Shown here in pieces: positions 14,997 to 20,974 of a stretch of 20,974 nt of DNA. Each line of letters opens with the position of its first letter. Position 1 is the first letter of the stretch. Both the position numbers and the translations under genes were made by a program. Source of the stretch: CAYMLL01 sp964390645 (GTDB taxonomy: Bacteria; Planctomycetota; UBA8108); assembly GCA_964390645.1 (NCBI GenBank), contig CAYMLL010000117.1:1-20974 (forward strand), in the 5' to 3' direction. A model generated the notes under the pieces. That model had not been told where the DNA came from. It saw only the letters and a list, made by a program, of their open reading frames with translations, and made no database searches.

Positions 14997-15224
14997 AGCC
15001 TCTCCAAACGGTTACGTGGCTCGCCGGTACGATCGCGTCCGGCCGGCGGAAACGGAGGCAGCTCACCTCCGCGAAACGAGTGACCCCGTACGAGCGGCGA
15101 AGCACCCTGGCGCTCCGACGCCCGCCCCTGATCACGCCCCTCATGCTAAGCGTCCCCGCAAGGGCCGGAAAGGGTACAGTCCTCTTTTCTTGTGCCGGAT
15201 GTCCGGGTCTAATGGCCTGCTGAC

Positions 15225-17453
15225 ATGCTGTCGAACGCTCTGGAGAATCCACTCTCCCGTCGGGGCTTCCTGCGGTTCGGTGCCGTCGGAGTCGGTCTGC
15301 CGCAGCTCCTGGCCCTGCGCGCGGCGGGCCTTGACACGACACGTGTCGGGAAGGCGAGGTCGTGCATCGTCCTGTTCGCCTGGGGCGGTATGAGCCATCT
15401 CGACACGTGGGACCCGAAGCCCGACGGTCCCCGGGAGATTCGTGGCGAGTTCCGGCCGCTCGCGACCTCGGTTCCCGGGGTCGTGTTCACGGAGTATATG
15501 CCGCTCCTCGCGAAGCAGGCGCACCGGCTGACGGTGGTGCGCAGCGTACGGCACGAGGCGTCGGACCATCGCGAGGCGGCGTACTGGAACCTCACCGGGC
15601 ATCGCCCCCGTCTTCTCGGCCGCCAGCCGATCCTCCCGAGCCGGGAGGACTGGCCGGCGATCGGGTCACAGGTTGCTCGTGCTCTCTTCGTGGCGCCGAC
15701 GTCCGACGATCGACCGGTGCGGGAGATCGGCGCGGCGAGCGATGCTCCCGGAGTCCGGGGCGTCGAGGGTATCGGCGGTGTCGAGCCTCCACCTGCGGCG
15801 AAGAGCAGGCCCCCGAGAAGACACGAGCCGAGGATCGTGGCGTCCGTGAGCCTCAGCGGTGACGTGCTCGGTCCCGGGCGCTTTGCCACCGGCAGCTTCG
15901 ATCACCCGGACGGCTACAGCAATCACGGCACGGTGGAGCTGATCGGTATGATCTCCTCCGCGTCGCAGTCGCGCTGCGCGCTGACGCGCGCCGAGGAAGG
16001 TCCGTGCGGCGATTTCAGCGGTCTCGTCGCGGGGGACTCGACCGCGGGCGACTGGGGGAGCGATACGCACGGTCGTGGAGGCCATCTCCATCTGCCGGGC
16101 GCCGCAGAGAAGAACGAGCCGCACACGGGATTCGGCTGCCACGCGAACAAGTTCATCACCTTCGATCTCGACGCCGTGCGTGAGAAGCACTTCGGAGCGG
16201 GCGACGGCGCGTTTCGCGTCACGGGCCGCGTGGGCATCAACGGCGCTCCGGGCGTGCCCGGAACCGCCGTCGGACAGGCCGCGGTCCTCGTCGACGGAGA
16301 CATCGTCGACGTCAGTGAACCCTTCGGTCGCGACGACTCTCCGCACGAGATCGAGGTCTTCGTCGCCGAGAAGAGCCGCTATCTCTCCCTGGCGATGCTC
16401 AACGGGGTCGAGAGTACGCACTACGACGACATCGCGTTTCGCGACGTCGAGCTCGCGCTGGTCACGGGAGACGTTGCGGTCACGCCGCCGATCGAGCGTG
16501 AGCTGACGGAGGAGCTCGAGCCGACGGAGGTCCGGCGTGGAATGGCGGCTGCGCTGCCACGTACGGTGACGCTGCCCTATCCGATCGCCGATCGAGGCCT
16601 TCTCAACGGCCAGTATGGCGGTTTTCTCGGCGGCGAGTTTGATCCGACCTTCGTGCGACCGAAGCGCAGCCGGCCCTACAAGGGCGTGTCGGCGTCGTCG
16701 GGTCACGTCGACCTCGGCCCGGGCCCCGGCGTGACGAGCTCACGTCTCGTCTCACGACGGAATCTGCTGGCGCGTCTGGAGTCAGGCCACGGACGTGGCT
16801 TCGAGGTTGACGAGACGTTGCCCGTAGAGGTCTATCGCGAGCGCGCGCTCGACATGATGATGGCGCCGGACGTGCAGGACGCGTTCGATCTGCGCCGCGA
16901 GCCCCGCACCCTGCGCGAGGCCTACGGCATGCACATCTGCGGGCAGAGCACGCTGCTCGCGCGACGGTTGACGGAGGCGGGTGTGCCGCTCGTCACCGTC
17001 TACTGCTCCTCGGGCGACCTCAACAGCGGCCAGGGCGACCACTGGGACACGCACGGCTCGAACTTCCCGCGGCTGAAAAGCGACCTCCTCCCGCCGCTCG
17101 ATCGCGCCGGCTCGGCGCTTCTCGACGATCTTGCCGCGCGCGGCCGCCTCGACGAGACACTCGTCGTCTTCCTCACCGAGTTCGGCCGTACGCCGAAGAT
17201 CAACCCCGGCGCGGGGCGCGATCACTACCCGAGTTGCTATTCGGTCGCGTTCGCCGGCGGCGGTGTTCAGGGCGGTGGCGTATACGGCAGGTCCGACGAG
17301 TCGGGCAGCTCGCCGGTGGAGCTGGCTTGCGGACCCGAGGATCTCCACGCGACGGTTTTCGAGGCTCTGGGCATCGATCCGGGATTCACGATCTTCGATC
17401 TCGACGGGCGTCCGCTCCGTCTGACCGAAGGCGAGCCGCTTCCGATTCTCTGA
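15225..17453 (+). CDS. Tat-exported DUF1501 protein with a large NPCBM-like insertion
   Basis: This encodes 742 residues, much longer than the roughly 430-480 usual for DUF1501. ATG 15225 is the first possible ATG because an in-frame TAA lies at 15210-15212; no clear Shine-Dalgarno is seen. A twin-arginine-like signal sits at residues 10-34 (L-S-R-R-G-F-L-R-F-G-A-V-G). The first DUF1501 part spans about 45-152 (F-A-W-G-G-M-S-H-L-D-T-W-D-P-K-P, then S-D-H-R-E-A-A-Y-W-N-L-T-G-H-R-P). The fold resumes at about 444 (L-P-R-T-V-T-L-P-Y-P-I-A-D-R-G) and continues to the end, with W-D-T-H-G-S-N-F, F-L-T-E-F-G-R-T-P and G-R-D-H-Y-P. These motifs place it in the alkaline phosphatase/sulfatase superfamily. 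Residues of about 153-443 are an insert; 233-413 resemble an NPCBM sugar-binding domain (F-I-T-F-D-L-D-A-V-R, G-R-V-G-I-N, A-V-L-V-D-G). The gene probably forms an operon with the CBM9/DUF5916 gene 7 bases downstream. Confidence 0.93.
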   Translation: MLSNALENPLSRRGFLRFGAVGVGLPQLLALRAAGLDTTRVGKARSCIVLFAWGGMSHLDTWDPKPDGPREIRGEFRPLATSVPGVVFTEYMPLLAKQAHRLTVVRSVRHEASDHREAAYWNLTGHRPRLLGRQPILPSREDWPAIGSQVARALFVAPTSDDRPVREIGAASDAPGVRGVEGIGGVEPPPAAKSRPPRRHEPRIVASVSLSGDVLGPGRFATGSFDHPDGYSNHGTVELIGMISSASQSRCALTRAEEGPCGDFSGLVAGDSTAGDWGSDTHGRGGHLHLPGAAEKNEPHTGFGCHANKFITFDLDAVREKHFGAGDGAFRVTGRVGINGAPGVPGTAVGQAAVLVDGDIVDVSEPFGRDDSPHEIEVFVAEKSRYLSLAMLNGVESTHYDDIAFRDVELALVTGDVAVTPPIERELTEELEPTEVRRGMAAALPRTVTLPYPIADRGLLNGQYGGFLGGEFDPTFVRPKRSRPYKGVSASSGHVDLGPGPGVTSSRLVSRRNLLARLESGHGRGFEVDETLPVEVYRERALDMMMAPDVQDAFDLRREPRTLREAYGMHICGQSTLLARRLTEAGVPLVTVYCSSGDLNSGQGDHWDTHGSNFPRLKSDLLPPLDRAGSALLDDLAARGRLDETLVVFLTEFGRTPKINPGAGRDHYPSCYSVAFAGGGVQGGGVYGRSDESGSSPVELACGPEDLHATVFEALGIDPGFTIFDLDGRPLRLTEGEPLPIL

Positions 17454-17460
17454 ACACCAC

Positions 17461-19683
17461 ATGCGAGCGATTTTCCTGTCGCCGGTCGCGTTCGCGGTGT
17501 GCGCTCTCGTGAGAGTCGGCGTTTTCGCGCAGGATGATGATCAGGGCGACGAAGCGCCTCGCCCCTTCGTCGTCGCCGTGCGCGTGCGGGAGGGCCCGCG
17601 TATCGACGGCCGATTGACCGACGAGGTCTGGACACTGGCGACCGAGGCCGGCCGCATGAAGCAGGTCGAGCCAGTCGCGGGCGCGATACCGACGGAACGC
17701 ACGGAGGTGCGCGTCGTTTACGACGACAGCGCGATCTACTTCGCCGCGACTTGCCACGACAGCCGACCGGGGGAAATACGTGCTCGTATGATGGAGCGCG
17801 ACGCACGCCTGCGCAAGGACGACAGCTTCGCGCTGGCTCTCGACACCTTTCATGACGGGCGCAACGGCTACCTGTTCGCCACCAACCCCAATGGAGCGAA
17901 GAGCGACTTCCTCATCGCTGACAACGCCGATCTCAGCGAGGAGTGGGACGGCATCTGGGAGGTCAGCGCGACGATCGACGAGAAGGGCTGGCGGGCTGAA
18001 TTCGCCATTCCCTTCGACACGCTCGGCTTCGACCCGAACATCGAGACCTGGGGCTTCAACTTCGAGCGCGGCATCAAGCGCAACTCCGAGCGCATGCGAT
18101 GGGCGGGCGTCGCGCAGCATCATCGGGTCCACAACGTCAAGGAGGCCGGCGAGCTGCGGGGGCTGCGTGGCCTGCGCCAAGGCCTCGGGATCGAGCTCTC
18201 GCCCTACGTGCTATCCACCTTTCGCGACGAGCGTGCCGCCGGCGACACCGATCTCCTCGCCGACTTCGGTGGTGAGGTCCGCTATCGCATCACGCCGAAC
18301 CTTGCCGCGAGCCTCAGCTACAACACGGACTTCGCGCAGACGGAGGTCGACGTCCGTCAACTGAACCTGACGCGCTTTCCGCTGCTGTTTCCGGAGAAGC
18401 GTGACTTCTTTCTGGAGGACAGCAGCATCTTTCGTTTCGGTCGCTTCGGCCGCACGGGCCGCTTTCTCGGTCCGGGTGGACGCAACCAGATCGGGTCCGA
18501 GCCGATACCCTACTTCAGCCGTCGTATCGGTCTCGGCACCGATGGCAGTCCGCACGACATCGTCGTCGCCGGCAAGGTGGCGGGTCGCTCCGGAAGCTAC
18601 AACCTCGGCCTCATCGACGCGCTCATCGAGCGCCACGACGGTCTGCCGATGCGCAACGCGTTCGTCGGACGCGTGTCGCGCAACATCCTCGAGCAATCAC
18701 AGATCGGCGTGATCGCGACGCACGGCGACCCGAACTCGCGTGACGACAGCTTCCTTGCCGGTGGTGACGTCAACCTCCGCACTTCCGAGTTTCTCGGTGA
18801 CAAGGTGCTGCAGACGGGGCTCTTCGCGCTCGGCACGTGGAGCGAGGGTGCCGCCGGCCGCGACAACCTTTCCTTCGGCAGCAGCGTCGAGCTGCCGAAC
18901 GATGAATACCGTGCGAGCCTGCGTTTTTTTCAGGTCGACGAGGGCTTCCGACCGTCGCTCGGATTCGTGCCGCGGGACGCGGTGCGCGCCTACGAAGGTT
19001 TCTTCGCCTACAACCCGCGGCCGAGGTCGATCGAATGGCTGAGGCAGATGTTCTTCGCCTACGAGACGTCCTACTTCACCGACCTCGAAGACGATCTCGA
19101 GACCGTCGAGCACCGGATCCACCCGCTGTTTCTGTTCTTCGAGAGTGGTGACTACATCTTCGCGACGGCACAGTACGAGCTCGACGCGCCGAGAGAGAAC
19201 TTCGAAATCAGCGACGGCGTGGTTATCGAGCCGGACCACTACTGGTGGCCGACGTATCGAGTCGGCGTCAACACGGCGAGCAAACGTCCGGTCGAGCTCG
19301 AGCTCGCCGGCTTCCTGGGCGGCTTTTACGACGGCGATCGGGACGGCATCGAGGTCGAGCTGACCTTGAGACCGATCCGCTACCTGAGCGTCGATCTCGA
19401 GTACGAGATCAACCGCGTGAAGATGCCCCAGGGCGACTTTGACACCCGGCTCGCATCCGTCAACACGCGAGTCAGCTTCTCGCCGACAATCAACTGGTTC
19501 CACCTCGTCCAGTACGACAACGTCTCCGACTCGGTCGGATACCAGAGTCGTTTTCACTGGGAGTTCCGGCCCGGCGGCGACGTGTACGTCGTACTCGGCC
19601 AGAACATCGCCCGGAATCACGGCCGCGCACGGTGGGTCGAGTCGGAGCTGTCGGTCAAGGTGGGCGCGACGTTTCGCTTCTGA
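17461..19683 (+). CDS. CBM9-like plus DUF5916 outer-membrane beta-barrel protein
   Basis: This encodes 740 residues. A signal peptide covers 1-23 (MRAIFLSPVAFAVCALVRVG, cleavage after V-F-A). A CBM9-like beta-sandwich follows at about 45-225: R-I-D-G-R-L-T-D-E-V-W, then V-R-V-V-Y-D-D-S-A-I-Y-F-A, R-N-G-Y-L-F-A-T-N-P-N-G and W-R-A-E-F-A-I-P-F. The remainder matches the DUF5916 pattern, with L-F-P-E-K-R-D-F-F-L-E-D and alternating beta strands. It ends in G-A-T-F-R-F, the terminal aromatic residue typical of outer-membrane barrels inserted by BamA. The likely role is binding or passing a carbohydrate at the outer membrane; the ligand is unknown. The start is 7 bases after the DUF1501 stop with no good ribosome binding site, so translational coupling is likely. 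Confidence 0.93.
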   Translation: MRAIFLSPVAFAVCALVRVGVFAQDDDQGDEAPRPFVVAVRVREGPRIDGRLTDEVWTLATEAGRMKQVEPVAGAIPTERTEVRVVYDDSAIYFAATCHDSRPGEIRARMMERDARLRKDDSFALALDTFHDGRNGYLFATNPNGAKSDFLIADNADLSEEWDGIWEVSATIDEKGWRAEFAIPFDTLGFDPNIETWGFNFERGIKRNSERMRWAGVAQHHRVHNVKEAGELRGLRGLRQGLGIELSPYVLSTFRDERAAGDTDLLADFGGEVRYRITPNLAASLSYNTDFAQTEVDVRQLNLTRFPLLFPEKRDFFLEDSSIFRFGRFGRTGRFLGPGGRNQIGSEPIPYFSRRIGLGTDGSPHDIVVAGKVAGRSGSYNLGLIDALIERHDGLPMRNAFVGRVSRNILEQSQIGVIATHGDPNSRDDSFLAGGDVNLRTSEFLGDKVLQTGLFALGTWSEGAAGRDNLSFGSSVELPNDEYRASLRFFQVDEGFRPSLGFVPRDAVRAYEGFFAYNPRPRSIEWLRQMFFAYETSYFTDLEDDLETVEHRIHPLFLFFESGDYIFATAQYELDAPRENFEISDGVVIEPDHYWWPTYRVGVNTASKRPVELELAGFLGGFYDGDRDGIEVELTLRPIRYLSVDLEYEINRVKMPQGDFDTRLASVNTRVSFSPTINWFHLVQYDNVSDSVGYQSRFHWEFRPGGDVYVVLGQNIARNHGRARWVESELSVKVGATFRF

Positions 19684-19730
19684 GCGCTCAGACCGCTCCG
19701 GGATTCGGTCGACGTACACGACGACAGCGC

Positions 19731-19757
19731 CTCCTTGTGAAGGAGACGTTTTGGTTT
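19731..19757 (+). terminator. Candidate intrinsic terminator after the DUF5916 gene
   Basis: CTCCTT (19731-19736) pairs with AAGGAG (19740-19745) around a GTG loop and is followed by a T-rich run (ACGTTTTGGTTT) to 19757, 47 bases after the stop at 19683. The stem is short and the U-tract interrupted, so termination may be partial. Confidence 0.45.
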
Positions 19758-19831
19758 ACGATGACGGTAAGGGAGCGCCGCGTCGGTTGGGCGGGGGGCG
19801 ACCGTGAAAGCAGGGAGGACCGACACTGAAA

Positions 19832-20899
19832 GTGAAGCAGACGCAAAGCCATCGCCTCTTTCTCATCTTCGTGGTCCTGGTGGTGATCCCGGGGCTGCTC
19901 GCGGTCGACGCGGCCGGGAGCGAGGCAGATGACAGGCCCGGTCCGACGCGGTCCTGGCTCGTCTCGGCCGAGGCGCTCTACGATCGAGCCGCGTCGAGCG
20001 TCGTCGGTATCACCGTGAGGAGCTTGCCACGCGGTAGGCCGCGCAGTCAGGTGACTCACTTCGGCACCGGCACCTTGATCGACCCTGTCGGCCTGATTTT
20101 GACGTCGACCACGGTCGTGAACTCGGGCGCGCGCAACATCGAGGTGTACCTGCCCGGCGGTCGCGTCGGTGCCGCACGCATTATCAAGGTCGTTCCCGAG
20201 AAGGAGATCTCACTTCTTCGCGTTGACGACTACGCGGAGCTGTTGCCGCCGGGTCGACGGCACCTGCCCTGTCTCGAGCTGGGCAAGAGCGAGCACCTGC
20301 GCATCGGCGCGCCGGCCTTCAGCTTCGGCAACGCTTTCCACAGCATCGAGACGGACGATCAGATCGTCATGGCCGCCGGCATTGTCAGTGGCAGGATGGA
20401 TCTCGAGGAGAAGCACGTCGAGTCGACTTACACAGGGCCGGTTCTGGAGACGACCGCCGCACTCAACAGTGGAATGGACGGCGGACCTCTGGTCGATCGT
20501 GACGGCAAGCTGATCGGGCTCTTGATCCTGAACTTCTCGAGGGACCGTTGGCTTGGCACAGCGATTCCCGTCGATGTCCTGCGCCCGTACCTGCTCGCGG
20601 AGCGCGGCTGGTTCGACGACCGCTCGGGGAGCTACCCGGCGATCGCGGGCTTCGAGGCGGCTCAGACGCAGAGAGATCGGAAGATTCGCGTCCTCGCAGT
20701 GCAAGCGAAGGGCCCTGCGGCGACTGCCGGTCTGGCGGTCGGTGACGTGCTCCAAGCGCTCGACGACAAGCGGCTCGAGTCCGTCACCCTGCTTCATGAG
20801 ATCTTCCGTGGCGTCAAGCCCGGTCAGCGGCTGCGATTCGAGGTTGAGCGCGTCGGCAAGACGAAGACCATCGGCATCGAGCTCTGGGGGAACTTCTAG
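19832..20899 (+). CDS. HtrA/DegP-like PDZ protein with substituted catalytic triad (probable pseudoprotease)
   Basis: This encodes 355 residues from GTG 19832. A GGGAGGA at 19813-19819 lies 12 bases upstream; an in-frame CTG at 19826 would be better spaced but is a rare start codon. Residues 8-29 form a signal peptide or anchor (H-R-L-F-L-I-F-V-V-L-V-V). The trypsin-like domain spans about 45-255: F-G-T-G-T-L-I-D-P-V-G-L-I-L-T-S-T-T-V-V corresponds to the usual segment ending N-N-H-V-V, so the histidine is Thr94; E-I-S-L-L-R-V replaces D-L-A-V-L-K-I, giving Glu125; and N-S-G-M-D-G-G-P-L replaces G-N-S-G-G-P-L, giving Asp216 for serine. The PDZ domain is at about 262-353 (G-P-A-A-T-A-G-L-A-V-G-D-V-L). 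It should be periplasmic, with binding or chaperone rather than proteolytic function inferred. The next gene starts at its stop codon. Confidence 0.9.
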   Translation: MKQTQSHRLFLIFVVLVVIPGLLAVDAAGSEADDRPGPTRSWLVSAEALYDRAASSVVGITVRSLPRGRPRSQVTHFGTGTLIDPVGLILTSTTVVNSGARNIEVYLPGGRVGAARIIKVVPEKEISLLRVDDYAELLPPGRRHLPCLELGKSEHLRIGAPAFSFGNAFHSIETDDQIVMAAGIVSGRMDLEEKHVESTYTGPVLETTAALNSGMDGGPLVDRDGKLIGLLILNFSRDRWLGTAIPVDVLRPYLLAERGWFDDRSGSYPAIAGFEAAQTQRDRKIRVLAVQAKGPAATAGLAVGDVLQALDDKRLESVTLLHEIFRGVKPGQRLRFEVERVGKTKTIGIELWGNF

Positions 20900-20974
20900 T
20901 GAACGTGAGGAGCGTTGACCGTCGTGTCGTCCTGATCGCTTTCGTCACCCTGGCGCCGGCGGTCGACTCGATCC
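20899..20974 (+). CDS. Start of a further probably exported protein, partial (runs off right edge)
   Basis: A GTG at 20899-20901 overlaps the TAG stop (20897-20899) of the HtrA-like gene by one base. It opens a frame of 25 codons to the window edge, reading M-N-V-R-S-V-D-R-R-V-V-L-I-A-F-V-T-L-A-P, a signal-peptide-like start. A second GTG at 20905 is an alternative. The overlap implies translational coupling. The product cannot be named; a second HtrA-like protein is a guess from context only. Confidence 0.5.
   Translation, partial: MNVRSVDRRVVLIAFVTLAPAVDSI

Noticed and set aside
15208..15213. TCTAAT as a -10 box just before the DUF1501 start
   Set aside because: It would leave almost no leader before the ATG at 15225 and has no acceptable -35 at the right distance.
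19735..19762. Possible promoter TTGTGA, 16-base gap, TACGAT ahead of the HtrA-like gene
   Set aside because: Each box matches only about 4 of 6 consensus bases and the site overlaps the terminator hairpin; planctomycete promoter consensus is uncertain. It remains possible but is not supported enough to annotate.

Overview
The window is a GC-rich stretch that looks like the chromosome of a planctomycete (Planctomycetota), probably an uncultured or environmental one. The evidence is the protein families present: secreted proteins with planctomycete-type dockerin-like tails, a Tat-exported DUF1501 protein, a Tat-exported Gfo/Idh/MocA oxidoreductase, a CRTAC1-type FG-GAP/ASPIC-UnbV protein and a CotH/lamin-tail protein. 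Nearly every gene carries an export signal or membrane anchor, so this is a block of envelope and extracellular functions. I saw no tRNA, rRNA, CRISPR array, transposase, integrase or phage gene.

Layout. (1) 1-871, minus strand: the 5' part of a secreted protein that starts N-D-D-C and runs off the left edge. (2) 1099-4782, minus: a CRTAC1-like protein (FG-GAP/VCBS repeats, ASPIC/UnbV, TlpA-type thioredoxin, TPR-like helices) interrupted once by an in-frame TGA at 2908-2910. (3) 5019-8585, plus: a 1188-residue secreted protein with four copies of one ~190-residue module, two blocks of thrombospondin type 3 repeats and a dockerin-like tail. (4) 8963-13573, plus: a 1536-residue secreted protein that opens with a fifth copy of the module and continues with three lamin-tail domains, a CotH kinase-like domain and a dockerin-like tail. 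(5) 13692-14987, minus: Gfo/Idh/MocA oxidoreductase, convergent with (4) and divergent from (6). (6) 15225-17453, plus: DUF1501 protein with a large insertion resembling an NPCBM sugar-binding domain. (7) 17461-19683, plus: CBM9-like plus DUF5916 outer-membrane barrel, 7 bases after (6). (8) 19832-20899, plus: HtrA-like protein in which all three catalytic-triad positions are substituted. (9) 20899-right edge: start of another probably exported protein, overlapping the stop of (8) by one base.

How they may work together (inference): genes 3 and 4 are large calcium-binding adhesin- or matrix-like proteins that share a module and a dockerin-like end. Genes 5 to 7 fit polysaccharide or sugar handling at the cell surface, with a putative oxidoreductase, a sulfatase/phosphatase-fold DUF1501 protein carrying a sugar-binding insert, and a CBM9/barrel protein. 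Genes 8 and 9 may form a small operon of envelope PDZ proteins.

Most interesting: the CRTAC1-like gene is open and homologous on both sides of one UGA codon, and the bases just after it can fold into a hairpin with a GGUC-containing apical loop at the distance expected for a bacterial SECIS element. This could be a selenoprotein, a recent nonsense mutation or a sequence error; the window alone cannot decide. Next in interest are the triad-less HtrA, the NPCBM-like insertion in DUF1501, the five-copy module and an exact 69-bp repeat inside a dockerin-like tail.
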